64,000 bases of DNA from Erythrobacter sp. SCSIO 43205 (GTDB taxonomy: Bacteria > Pseudomonadota > Alphaproteobacteria > Sphingomonadales > Sphingomonadaceae). The notes below the pieces were generated by a model. It searched no databases and had not been told where the DNA came from. It was given only the letters and a program-made list of their open reading frames with translations. The stretch is taken from contig NZ_CP063202.1 of assembly GCF_019904235.1 (NCBI RefSeq), positions 2,046,001 to 2,110,000 of the forward strand. Reading direction: 5' to 3'. Shown piece by piece: positions 34,676 through 43,346 of the stretch (the stretch's first letter is position 1; each line of letters starts with the position of its first letter). The translations under genes were made by a program, and so were the position numbers.

Positions 34676-35206
34676 ATGAAACCCTTGATGCTGCACAACT
34701 CTTGCGACCTTGGTCCGATCCGCTCTGTCACTGCCCAAGTGTCGGCCACACACACAGGTTGCGAGGCGCGCTTCAGGCTGGATGGCGCAGTCGACCGGAT
34801 CAAGCTGCCTGAGGCTGGCCCATCGGTTCGCACGGACAATTTGTGGAAGACGACCTGCTTTGAAATCTTCTGGCAGCCGATCGGAGGCACTTCCTATCGC
34901 GAGTTTAACCTGTCTCCTTCCGGGCGCTGGGCCGCTTATGATTTTGACAGTTTCCGCGAAGGGATGCGCGATGCACCGGTTGATGCAATTGCGCTGAGTG
35001 TATCGCAGGGCTCATCTAACGGCCAAGGGGAATTGGTTCTGGCGGCCAGCATCGCCTGCGAATTGCCGACACCTGCTCAAGTGGCGCTGAACGCGATTGT
35101 CGAGCATGAGGATGAAAGCCTGCAATTCTGGGCCCTTGCCTTTGCGCCGGGTAAACCGGAATTTCATTCCGAAGCGTGCCGTCAGTGGCTGCTGGACAGG
35201 GACTAA
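34676..35206 (+). CDS. DOMON-like domain protein
   Basis: A 176-residue single-domain protein resembling the DOMON-like beta sandwich: LWKTTCFEIFWQP and YREFNLSPSGRWAAYDFDSF are characteristic of the bacterial stand-alone group. No signal peptide is visible, so it is probably cytoplasmic. DOMON folds bind haem or sugars, but the conserved haem ligands are not obvious. The ATG at 34676 is preferred over the GTG nine bases upstream. The stop overlaps the TspO stop in the convergent orientation. Confidence 0.75.
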   Translation: MKPLMLHNSCDLGPIRSVTAQVSATHTGCEARFRLDGAVDRIKLPEAGPSVRTDNLWKTTCFEIFWQPIGGTSYREFNLSPSGRWAAYDFDSFREGMRDAPVDAIALSVSQGSSNGQGELVLAASIACELPTPAQVALNAIVEHEDESLQFWALAFAPGKPEFHSEACRQWLLDRD

Positions 35207-35688
35207 GCTGTACCGAAGGGCCTGTTCAGCTGCACGATTTTCCAGTTGAGCAGGAAGGCAAAACTGACCCAGCAGATATAAGGCACATTGAGCCATCCCG
35301 CGAGGGGCGAGTAGAGCGGCAAGATAAGGCAAAGCGACAGGACCGAAAGCCAGAGAAACACGTTTTCAGCCAAGGCCCAGTCCGGGCGCTTGATCTTGAA
35401 GAAAAGCGGCGACCAGGCGAAATGCAGGACGAAATTGGCGGCAAACAAGGCGGCGATTACGACCGTGTCGCTTGTGCTCTGTGCCGCGCTAAGCGCGAGG
35501 TAAAAGCTCCACCCCGATAGGCCAAGGATGATGGTCCAGGCGGGACCAAACAACCAGTCAGGCGGCTGCCAGCTGGGTTTGTTGAGATCGCGGTACCACT
35601 CTCCAATTTCGGTCAGCGCGCCGCCAGCACCGCCAAGGATGATAGCCCACGCAGCGGCGATGCCCGCCAAAGTCCAGTCGATTTCCAT
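35203..35688 (-). CDS. tspO: TspO/MBR-family tryptophan-rich sensory protein
   Basis: Five-helix membrane protein (161 residues) of the translocator/peripheral benzodiazepine receptor family, which binds porphyrins and cholesterol-like ligands and affects tetrapyrrole homeostasis and stress. The conserved WYRDLNKPSWQPPDWLFGPA motif opens helix two. Later segments are FAWSPLFFKIKRPDWAL and a Trp-rich C-terminus. The start is the ATG at 35688. In phototrophic relatives TspO represses pigment genes; no photosynthesis genes are seen here. Confidence 0.93.
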   Translation of the reverse strand: MEIDWTLAGIAAAWAIILGGAGGALTEIGEWYRDLNKPSWQPPDWLFGPAWTIILGLSGWSFYLALSAAQSTSDTVVIAALFAANFVLHFAWSPLFFKIKRPDWALAENVFLWLSVLSLCLILPLYSPLAGWLNVPYICWVSFAFLLNWKIVQLNRPFGTA

Positions 35689-35782
35689 ACCTGCCGTCCT
35701 ACACCCATCGCATGGGTTTAGGAACCGCAAGCTTTGCATCCGCCATTGCCTTTGATGAAGCCTTGCGCCAATTCGTGTTGCT

Positions 35783-37015
35783 ATGACTTCACACGTAAAA
35801 TTCGGCATTGATCGCCTGCTGGAAAGCCCAGAGCTTCTGGATGAACTCAAAGGTCGGCGCGTTGCGCTGATCGCGCACCCGGCAAGCGTGACAGAGGATC
35901 TGACGCATAGTCTTGATGCTCTGATCGCAGCAGGCGTGAATGTAACCGCTGCCTTTGGTCCGCAACATGGGCTCAAAGGTGACAAGCAGGACAATATGGT
36001 CGAAACGGCCGATGAGGTCGATCCGCACTACGGTATCCCCGTTTTCTCACTCTACGGTGAAGTGCGCCGTCCCACGGGCCAGATGATGAGCGCGGCGGAT
36101 GTGTTTCTCTATGATCTTCAAGACCTTGGCTGCCGCATTTATACCTTCGTCACGACGCTTCTTTACCTGCTGGAAGAGGCTCAGAAGCTTGGCAAAGAAG
36201 TGTGGGTTCTCGACCGCCCAAACCCCGCAGGCCGCCCGGTAGAGGGGACTTTGCTAGTGCCCGGGCATGAGAGCTTTGTCGGCGCCGCACCAATGCCCAT
36301 GCGCCACGGGCTTACCATGGGCGAGATGGGGCATTGGTTTATCGATCACTTCGGCCTTGATGTCGCGTACAAAGTGATCGCGATGGAGGGCTGGAAACCC
36401 GACGAGGGCGGCACTTCTATCGCAAGCGGCTATGGCTGGCCTGCGGACCGCATCTGGGTCAACCCTTCGCCCAATGCTGCGAGCCTTAACATGGCGCGTT
36501 GTTATGCCGGAACGGTAATGATCGAAGGCGCAACGGTGAGCGAGGGCAGGGGCACCACGCGGCCCTTGGAGGTGCTGTTCGGCGCGCCTGACATTGATGC
36601 GAAAGCAGTAATGAAGGAAATGCATAAGCTTGCACCCGATTGGTGCGAAGGCGTGACCATGCGAGATTGCTGGTTCGAGCCGACCTTTCACAAGCACGCA
36701 GGCAAACTGTGCAACGCGATCATGCTCCACGCGGAAGGGCCGTGGTATGACCATGAGGCGTTCAAGCCGTGGCGTTGCCAAGCCCTCGCGTTCAAAGCGA
36801 TACGGCGGCTTTACCCGGATTATGAGATCTGGCGCGGCACGGACTTCAAGTACGAGTACACCAATGATGTGCTCGCCATCGACGTGATCAATGGCGGGCC
36901 ATCTCTGCGCGAGTGGGTGGATAATCCAAGCGCGGGGCCGGATGATCTGGATGCGCTAGCCTCAGCGGATGAGGCAGCGTGGGTGCAGGCGGTGAAGCCG
37001 CATTTGCTTTATTAA
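35783..37015 (+). CDS. DUF1343 protein (NamZ-type exo-N-acetylmuramidase fold)
   Basis: A 410-residue member of the DUF1343 family, founded on NamZ of Bacillus subtilis, an exo-beta-N-acetylmuramidase. Diagnostic stretches are AAFGPQHGLKGDKQDN, GIPVFSLYGEVRRPT and VLDRPNPAGRPVEGTL. The family's usual export signal is missing: the protein starts directly at MTSHVKFGIDRLLESPELLD, so it is either cytoplasmic (peptidoglycan recycling) or starts further upstream. The carbohydrate substrate is inferred from the family only. Confidence 0.85.
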   Translation: MTSHVKFGIDRLLESPELLDELKGRRVALIAHPASVTEDLTHSLDALIAAGVNVTAAFGPQHGLKGDKQDNMVETADEVDPHYGIPVFSLYGEVRRPTGQMMSAADVFLYDLQDLGCRIYTFVTTLLYLLEEAQKLGKEVWVLDRPNPAGRPVEGTLLVPGHESFVGAAPMPMRHGLTMGEMGHWFIDHFGLDVAYKVIAMEGWKPDEGGTSIASGYGWPADRIWVNPSPNAASLNMARCYAGTVMIEGATVSEGRGTTRPLEVLFGAPDIDAKAVMKEMHKLAPDWCEGVTMRDCWFEPTFHKHAGKLCNAIMLHAEGPWYDHEAFKPWRCQALAFKAIRRLYPDYEIWRGTDFKYEYTNDVLAIDVINGGPSLREWVDNPSAGPDDLDALASADEAAWVQAVKPHLLY

Positions 37016-37034
37016 TCCCCCCACGAAGAAAACC

Positions 37035-37143
37035 CGTCACCCCGGCGAAGGCCGGGGTCCAGCTTCTTCCTATCTGTCGGCTAAAAGGAAGCTGGATCCC
37101 GGATCCCCAAATCAAGTTTGGGGCAGGCAAGTCCGGGATGAGG
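37035..37143. repeat. Intergenic palindromic repeat element (type B)
   Basis: The left arm CCCCGGCGAAGGCCGGGG then TCCAGCTTC (37039-37066) meets the right arm GAAGCTGGATCC from 37088. The right half also contains CCCCAAA-TCAAG-TTTGGGG and an outer ATCCCGGA/TCCGGGAT pair. It fills the gap between the convergent DUF1343 and VWA genes. The GCGAAGGC core and TCCAG edge match the element inside glyS. Confidence 0.8.
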
Positions 37144-37154
37144 AGGGAGCAAGT

Positions 37155-38339
37155 CTAATGCCCCTGCTTCCGGCTAAGCTCGCGCATGGCATCATCGAGG
37201 CCGTCGAGTGTTAGCGGATACATCCGGTCGTTCACCAGCTGCTTGAGCATCTTGGTCGACTGTGAATAGCCCCATTGCTTTTCGGGCACGGGGTTGAGCC
37301 ACACTGTCGCAGGATAGGTGTCGGTCACGCGCTTCATCCACACGGCGCCCGCTTCCTCGTTCATATGCTCGACCGAGCCGCCTGCATGGGTGATTTCATA
37401 AGGGCTCATCGCGGCATCGCCTACGAAGATCACTTTATAATCATGGCCGTATTTGTGCAGGATGTCCCACGTCTTTTCCCGCTCTTGCCAGCGGCGTTTG
37501 TTGTCCTTCCACACGCCTTCGTAAAGGCAATTGTGGAAGTAGAAGAATTCGAGGTTTTTGAACTCAGTAGTCGCCGCGCTGAAGAGTTCCTCGCACAATT
37601 TGATGAAAGGATCCATTGACCCGCCCACATCAAGGAACAGCAGCAATTTCACCGCATTGCGGCGCTCGGCCCGCATATGGATATCTAGGAACCCTTGCTT
37701 GGCCGTGCCATCAATTGTCGCATCGAGATCAAGCTGATCCTGTGCGCCTTCACGGGCGAAGCGGCGAAGACGGCGCAGCGCCATCTTGATGTTGCGGGTG
37801 CCCAATTCCTTGGTGTTGTCGAGGTTTTTAAACTCGCGCTTTTCCCAAACCTTTACGGCGCGCTTGTGCCGACTCTCTCCGCCAATGCGCACACCTTCGG
37901 GATTGTAGCCTGAATTGCCGAACGGAGATGTTCCCCCGGTGCCAATCCATTTATTGCCGCCCTCATGGCGTTTTTCCTGCTCGGCCAGGCGTTCCTTGAG
38001 CTTTTCCATAAGCTCGTCCCAATCGCCGATCTTCTCGATCTCGGCCATCTCCTCTTCGGTGAGAAATTTTTCAGCGACGGCTTTCAGCCAATCCTCGGGC
38101 ACATCGACGGGGTTTTGGCCATAGTCGGTCAAGATGCCTTTGAAGACTTTGTGAAACACCTGATCAAAACGGTCCAGCATCCCTTCGTCCTTCACGAAGG
38201 TCGCGCGGCTGAGATAATAGAACGCCTCAGGCGTCTGTTCGATCACATCTTTGTCCAGCGCCTCAAGCAGCGTCAGATGTTCTTTGAAACTTGCGCCAAT
38301 GCCAGCTTCGCGCAGCTCGTCCATAAAGTTGAAAAACAT
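37155..38339 (-). CDS. VWA-domain CoxE-like protein
   Basis: A 394-residue protein with a von Willebrand A domain in its C-terminal half; the MIDAS metal motif appears as LLFLDVGGSMDPFIKLCEE (DxGxS). The N-terminus MFFNFMDELREAGI and the central ALRRLRRFAREGAQ match CoxE-type partners of MoxR ATPases, which act together to load or mature metalloenzymes and protein complexes. The moxR gene lies 1.6 kb away on the same strand, separated by a chemoreceptor gene on the other strand. I chose the ATG at 38339. Confidence 0.88.
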   Translation of the reverse strand: MFFNFMDELREAGIGASFKEHLTLLEALDKDVIEQTPEAFYYLSRATFVKDEGMLDRFDQVFHKVFKGILTDYGQNPVDVPEDWLKAVAEKFLTEEEMAEIEKIGDWDELMEKLKERLAEQEKRHEGGNKWIGTGGTSPFGNSGYNPEGVRIGGESRHKRAVKVWEKREFKNLDNTKELGTRNIKMALRRLRRFAREGAQDQLDLDATIDGTAKQGFLDIHMRAERRNAVKLLLFLDVGGSMDPFIKLCEELFSAATTEFKNLEFFYFHNCLYEGVWKDNKRRWQEREKTWDILHKYGHDYKVIFVGDAAMSPYEITHAGGSVEHMNEEAGAVWMKRVTDTYPATVWLNPVPEKQWGYSQSTKMLKQLVNDRMYPLTLDGLDDAMRELSRKQGH

Positions 38340-38428
38340 GAAGAGCGATGTAGCGCCCGATACGCGCAAATGCCAGCGCGAATGGCGCAAGATTGTTGCA
38401 AACGCCGGTTACATAAGAGCACTCTTTA

Positions 38429-38448
38429 AGACTTCGCTAACCAAGTCT
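38429..38448. promoter_or_regulatory. Inverted repeat between the VWA and chemoreceptor genes
   Basis: AGACTT-CGCTAACC-AAGTCT, perfect six-base arms, lies in the 170-base gap between the divergent VWA and chemoreceptor starts. It is a possible operator; no factor can be named. Confidence 0.3.
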
Positions 38449-38509
38449 GATTACCTCAATCTGCACAAGATGCCAAAGCCCCTTGGCGCGCACACAAGGC
38501 CCAGTTTTG

Positions 38510-39922
38510 ATGAAACCAATTTCGATTGAAAACACCGACGCAGCAGCACTTGAGGCAATCCCCGAAAGCTGTGGCAAGGTAACGGTTGGATGCAGTCACG
38601 TGGCCGGTGTTGTCGAAGCGGTGATTGCTTCTTCGGAGGCTTTGCGCGCAGAGCACAAGGCTCTGCAAGGCACGGTTGCCGATCTCGAGGCAGATCAGGC
38701 CAAGGTTTCCGACGCCAGCGATGAGGCGCGGCTGTTGTCCGAACGCGCAATTGAACGGCTCAACGAAGGCACGCGGCTCATCCACTCATCGCTTGGCCAG
38801 ATCAATGACCTGCTTGAAATGGTGGATACGCTTGGCGAGCACGTGACATCCTTTGCCGCAGCGATGGAACAAGTGCGCCGCAGCGCGCAGGACATTGATG
38901 ACATTGCCGAGACGACCAATATTCTTGCATTGAACGCCACAATCGAAGCCATGCGCGCAGGCGAGGCCGGGCGCACTTTTACGGTGGTCGCGGATGAGGT
39001 GAAAAGCCTTGCCGATGATACCAAAAAAGCGACAGAGGAAATCGCCAAAACGATCAGTTCTCTCGATGCTGAGGCAAACATTTTCATCACCAAAATTGAT
39101 GCAGGCAGCAAAGCGAGCGGTGAGGCAAAAGCCTCGGTTGCTCGCATCGAGCAGACAATGGAGGATGTGAGCGGGATCGTCGAAGAGGTTGATAAACAAA
39201 ACGATGTGATCGCCCGCTCGACCGGTACGATCAGTAGCCATGTCAAATCTGTCCAAAATGTCCTCGGCCGATATGACAGTGTAACGCGCGAGAACGAGCG
39301 GGAATTGAGCAAGGCGCACAATGAAGCGGTCGGGCTTGAGAGCATCGCCAATGATATGTTCGATACGCTTGTGCAGGCAGGTTTGTCACCGCAAGACGAG
39401 GCCATGGCCGGCCATGCCATGCAAGTTGCGAGCGAAATTGTCGCTTCAACCGAGGCTGCGATAAAAAATGGCGACCTCACCAGCGCGCAGATCTTTGATC
39501 AGGATTATAAATTGATCGAAGGATCAGCGCCGGAGCGCTTCACATCGGGCCTCACAGACTTTGCAGCAAAAGTGTGGAAGCCGCTGTTGGATCGTTCGAC
39601 GAACAGCGTGGCCGAGGCGCTCGCGACAGTGTGCGCTGACATCAATGGCTTTATGCCAACGCACACTGAACGCTTTGCGCAGGAGCCAACTGGCAACCTT
39701 GAACACGACACGCGCTTTTGCCGCCATGGGCTTATCATCATGGATGAAGCCGACCGCGCAGCGCTGGCGAGCGAGGCACCCTACAGGCTTTCGGTGTTCC
39801 GCCAGCCCACCGAGGCGGGTGATTACACCGTTGTACGCAGCGCTTATGTGCCCTTGCGGATTAACGGCAAGCGCTGGGGCGATTTAAAGTTCGCCTATTC
39901 CTTTGATGGATCGCAGGTTTAG
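38510..39922 (+). CDS. Soluble methyl-accepting chemotaxis-type protein with C-terminal sensor region
   Basis: A 470-residue chemoreceptor without transmembrane helices. The signalling hairpin lies in the middle of the protein, with the conserved tip around DIAETTNILALNATIEAMRA and GEAGRTFTVVADEVKSLADD. The final 110-130 residues (RFCRHGLIIMDEADRAALAS, then YVPLRINGKRWGDLKFAYSF) form a separate domain that looks like a sensor. That is the reverse of the classic order. It must sense a cytoplasmic signal. Its stop overlaps the moxR stop in the convergent orientation. Confidence 0.88.
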   Translation: MKPISIENTDAAALEAIPESCGKVTVGCSHVAGVVEAVIASSEALRAEHKALQGTVADLEADQAKVSDASDEARLLSERAIERLNEGTRLIHSSLGQINDLLEMVDTLGEHVTSFAAAMEQVRRSAQDIDDIAETTNILALNATIEAMRAGEAGRTFTVVADEVKSLADDTKKATEEIAKTISSLDAEANIFITKIDAGSKASGEAKASVARIEQTMEDVSGIVEEVDKQNDVIARSTGTISSHVKSVQNVLGRYDSVTRENERELSKAHNEAVGLESIANDMFDTLVQAGLSPQDEAMAGHAMQVASEIVASTEAAIKNGDLTSAQIFDQDYKLIEGSAPERFTSGLTDFAAKVWKPLLDRSTNSVAEALATVCADINGFMPTHTERFAQEPTGNLEHDTRFCRHGLIIMDEADRAALASEAPYRLSVFRQPTEAGDYTVVRSAYVPLRINGKRWGDLKFAYSFDGSQV

Positions 39923-40782
39923 CTGGGATTGCGGCGCGCCATAAAGGCGAGGCGTTCAAACAGCATCACGTCTTGCTCATTCTTGAGCAAAGCACCGTGA
40001 AGCGGTGGGATAGCGCTGTTCGGATTGGAATCCTGAAGCACTTCCAATGGCATATCTTCGTTGAGAAGCAGCTTCAGCCAATCGAGAAGCTCGCTGGTCG
40101 ATGGCTTTTTCTTAAGGCCGGGCACTTCGCGAAGTTCATAAAAAACGTCCATCGCCTTTTTGACCAGCGTTTTTTGGATGCCCGGATAGTGGACCTCGAT
40201 GATGTCGGCCATCGTCTCGCGATCCGGAAACTTGATGTAGTGGAAGAAACAGCGACGAAGAAACGCGTCAGGCAGTTCTTTTTCATTGTTGGATGTAATG
40301 ACCACAATCGGGCGCTCTTTCGCCTCGATCCGCTCCTGCGTTTCATAAACATCAAAGCTCATCCGATCGAGTTCTTGCAAAAGATCATTCGGGAATTCGA
40401 TGTCGGCTTTGTCGATCTCGTCGATCAGGAGAACGGGGAGCTTTTCGGAGGTGAATGCCTCCCACAGCTTACCCTTTTTGATGTAGTTTTTGATGTCGTG
40501 AACGCGCTCATCCCCAAGCTGACCATCGCGAAGCCGCGCGACTGCGTCATATTCGTAAAGGCCTTGCTGAGCTTTAGTGGTCGATTTGATGTTCCACTCA
40601 ATCAAAGGAGCGTTCAAAGCCTTGGAAATCTCATGCGCAAGGACAGTCTTACCCGTGCCCGGCTCACCTTTTACAAGGAGCGGACGGCGAAGCGTAACAG
40701 CGGCGTCCACGGCAACCTTGAGATCGTCGGTAGCGATATAGTTGCTGGTGCCTTCGAACCGGGTGGAATTGCTGTCGCTCAT
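39919..40782 (-). CDS. moxR: MoxR-family AAA ATPase
   Basis: A 287-residue AAA+ ATPase. Walker A is VKGEPGTGKTVLAHEI, Walker B is VLLIDEIDKADIEFPNDL, sensor 1 follows (IVVITSNNEKELPDAFLRR) and the lid is C-terminal. MoxR proteins work with VWA-domain partners in metal insertion or complex remodelling. The expected CoxE-like partner is nearby but not contiguous. It is transcribed from a 111-base gap after the small membrane protein. Confidence 0.92.
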   Translation of the reverse strand: MSDSNSTRFEGTSNYIATDDLKVAVDAAVTLRRPLLVKGEPGTGKTVLAHEISKALNAPLIEWNIKSTTKAQQGLYEYDAVARLRDGQLGDERVHDIKNYIKKGKLWEAFTSEKLPVLLIDEIDKADIEFPNDLLQELDRMSFDVYETQERIEAKERPIVVITSNNEKELPDAFLRRCFFHYIKFPDRETMADIIEVHYPGIQKTLVKKAMDVFYELREVPGLKKKPSTSELLDWLKLLLNEDMPLEVLQDSNPNSAIPPLHGALLKNEQDVMLFERLAFMARRNPS

Positions 40783-40893
40783 GGGTTTCCCTTCAAAACG
40801 TATAAATCTTTTGCGCGGGGATAGGGATGTGAGGACAAGCGCGCAAGGGGGTGCTTGGCCAAGGGCTGAGCATGGCTTGCAGGGCGGCGCAAA

Positions 40894-41286
40894 TTACAAG
40901 CGGGAGCTTGCGCCAAGGCAAACGAAAGCGAGTTGAACGGTGAGCATGACAATGGTCGATAGCCGCCAGGCAAATCCTGCCTTTCGCATTCCCTTGTCCC
41001 ACACCCACAGCCCAATAGCCCCAGTTGCCAAGCTGCAAAGAGCGATGGTCAGCCAGCCATTTTGCGCCGACAGGACCATGAAGATAGCAAACAGGACGAC
41101 CATCTGAACGAGAAAAGCAGCGGCGAACCACGCGATCGGGATGGGCCGGTATTTTGCATCCGGGATGTACCAATCGGGAAAGGCGCTGTCGGGCCGGGAG
41201 ATACGCCGATCCCCTGCGTAGATGTCTTCCTCTCGCGGGTCGGGGTATTGAATGTCGCCTTCGGGATCAGGGTCGCGATCACGCAT
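40894..41286 (-). CDS. Small two-to-three-helix membrane protein of unknown function
   Basis: A 130-residue protein. An acidic N-terminus (MRDRDPDPEGDIQYPDPREE) is followed by three hydrophobic segments from residue 52 (IAWFAAAFLVQMVVLFAIFM; LTIALCSLATGAIGLWVW; LSTIVMLTVQLAFVCLG). I do not recognise a family. Its ATG overlaps the end of parE by eight bases, so it is probably expressed with parE. I see no obvious link to topoisomerase function. Confidence 0.65.
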   Translation of the reverse strand: MRDRDPDPEGDIQYPDPREEDIYAGDRRISRPDSAFPDWYIPDAKYRPIPIAWFAAAFLVQMVVLFAIFMVLSAQNGWLTIALCSLATGAIGLWVWDKGMRKAGFAWRLSTIVMLTVQLAFVCLGASSRL

Positions 41287-43270
41287 CAATCATATCACGG
41301 TCCATCTCGCCCGCGCGGTTTTGGATGAAATTGAAGCGATGCTCCGGATTGCGGCCCATGAGCTGATCGACCAATTCCTTTACACTGGCGCGCTGTTCAA
41401 ATTCCTGGGGCAGGGTGATGCGCACCAAGCTGCGCGTTTCGGGGTTCATGGTGGTTTCGCGCAATTGCTGCGGGTTCATTTCGCCAAGACCTTTAAAGCG
41501 GCCAACTTCGACCTTCTTGCCCTTGAACACGGTCGCCTCAAGCTCAGCGCGGTGCGCGTCATCGCGGGCGTAACGGCTCTCTTTGCCTGCTGTCAGGCGA
41601 TAGAGCGGGGGCTGGGCCAAGAAGAGGTGCCCCTTGCGCACGATCTCTGGCATTTCCTGAAAGAAGAATGTCATCAGAAGTGTTGCGATGTGAGCGCCGT
41701 CGACATCAGCATCGGTCATGATGATGATACGGTCATAACGCAGATTTTCAGGATCGCAGTCCTTGCGCGTCCCACATCCCATTGCGAGGATCAGGTCTGC
41801 AATTTCAGAGTTTGCGCGAATCTTGTCGGCGGTGGCGCTCGCAACGTTCAATATCTTGCCCCGGATCGGCAGGATTGCCTGCGTCTTGCGGTCGCGCGCC
41901 TGTTTCGCTGAGCCACCCGCTGAATCGCCTTCAACGATGAAAAGCTCGGTTTCGCGGTCCCCCTCTCCCGAACAATCGGTGAGCTTGCCGGGAAGGCGCA
42001 GCTTCTTCGCATTGGTCGCGGTCTTGCGTTTGATTTCGCGCTCTTGCTTGCGCTTTAAGCGCTCATCCATGCGCTCCATGACTTCGCCCAGAAGCGCTTT
42101 GCCCCGGTCCATATTGTCAGTGAGGAACAGGTCGAACTGATCGCGCACAGCGTTTTCAACGAGGCGCACGGCCTCTGGCGACGTCAGGCGGTCTTTGGTC
42201 TGTGACTGAAATTGCGGATCACGGATGAATACGCTGAGCATGACTTCCGCGCCCGTCATCACATCATCAGCGGTAATGTCCTTGGCTTTCTTGACGCCAG
42301 TCAACTCACCAAAGGCGCGAAGCCCTTTGGTCAATGCGCCGCGAAGGCCCTGCTCATGAGTGCCCCCATCGGGGGTGGGGACGGTGTTACAATACCAGCT
42401 TGTTGAACCATCGGAATAAAGCGGCCAAGCGATGGCCCACTCAACGCGGCCTTGCCCTACCCCGTCGGCGTCCGCTGGAAATTCTTGCCTGCCGGTGAAG
42501 GGCTGCGCGGTGACACATTCGCGCGCGCCCACTTGCTCTGCGAGGTGGTCGGCAAGACCGCCGGGAAACTTGAAAACCGCTTCGGCTGGCACATCCTCGG
42601 ATGCAAGCGATTCTGCGCATTTCCAGCGGATTTCCACCCCTGCAAACAGATACGCTTTCGAGCGGGCGAGCTTGAACAAGCGATGCGGTTTGAATTTGCG
42701 GTCGCCAAAGATTTCGCTGTCAGGAGTGAACGTGACTGTAGTCCCCCGACGATTGGGCGCAGCGCCCACCACCTCAATCGGCCCTAAGGTCTGACCTTTG
42801 GAGAATTCCTGCGCGTAAAGTTGTTTGTCGCGCGCAACCTCTACCCGTGTCGCAGAAGAAAGCGCGTTCACCACGCTGATCCCCACACCGTGAAGGCCGC
42901 CGCTGGTCGCATATGCCTTGCCAGAGAATTTGCCGCCTGAGTGCAGCGTTGAAAGGATCACCTCAAGCGTGGATTTGCCGGGAAACTTGGGGTGCTCATC
43001 AACCGGGATGCCTCGACCATTGTCAGATATGCTGAGGCGATTTCCCTCATCAAGGCGCACCTCGATCCGATTGGCATGGCCCGCCACCGCTTCGTCCATC
43101 GAGTTGTCGAGCACTTCGGCGGCCAGATGGTGCAGCGCGCGGTCGTCAGTGCCGCCGATATACATCCCCGGACGGCGGCGCACGGGCTCAAGGCCTTCAA
43201 GCACCTCAATCGAAGAAGAATCGTAGTCGCCGCCCGAGTTGGGCGCATTTTGAAAAAGGTCGTCGGACAT
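41279..43270 (-). CDS. parE: DNA topoisomerase IV subunit B
   Basis: ATPase subunit of the decatenating type IIA topoisomerase (663 residues). The GHKL ATPase domain shows VLDNSMDEAVAGHA and GRGIPVDEHPKFPGKS. The transducer and TOPRIM domains follow, with EGDSAGGSAKQARDRKTQAI and MTDADVDGAHIATLLMTFFF (the acidic metal site). Length and the RRPGMYIGGTDDRALHH start favour ParE over GyrB, which is longer in this group. parC is not in the window. Confidence 0.95.
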   Translation of the reverse strand: MSDDLFQNAPNSGGDYDSSSIEVLEGLEPVRRRPGMYIGGTDDRALHHLAAEVLDNSMDEAVAGHANRIEVRLDEGNRLSISDNGRGIPVDEHPKFPGKSTLEVILSTLHSGGKFSGKAYATSGGLHGVGISVVNALSSATRVEVARDKQLYAQEFSKGQTLGPIEVVGAAPNRRGTTVTFTPDSEIFGDRKFKPHRLFKLARSKAYLFAGVEIRWKCAESLASEDVPAEAVFKFPGGLADHLAEQVGARECVTAQPFTGRQEFPADADGVGQGRVEWAIAWPLYSDGSTSWYCNTVPTPDGGTHEQGLRGALTKGLRAFGELTGVKKAKDITADDVMTGAEVMLSVFIRDPQFQSQTKDRLTSPEAVRLVENAVRDQFDLFLTDNMDRGKALLGEVMERMDERLKRKQEREIKRKTATNAKKLRLPGKLTDCSGEGDRETELFIVEGDSAGGSAKQARDRKTQAILPIRGKILNVASATADKIRANSEIADLILAMGCGTRKDCDPENLRYDRIIIMTDADVDGAHIATLLMTFFFQEMPEIVRKGHLFLAQPPLYRLTAGKESRYARDDAHRAELEATVFKGKKVEVGRFKGLGEMNPQQLRETTMNPETRSLVRITLPQEFEQRASVKELVDQLMGRNPEHRFNFIQNRAGEMDRDMIDA

Positions 43271-43346
43271 GGAGCCGATATAGGCACAGCTATCGCAGCC
43301 TCACAAGAAGGCCGGGAAGCGTTTTACGCCGTTATCGCGCGAAATC

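Noticed and set aside
39973..40824. 283-codon plus-strand frame opposite moxR
   Set aside because: Antisense to a clear MoxR ATPase; no motif of its own.
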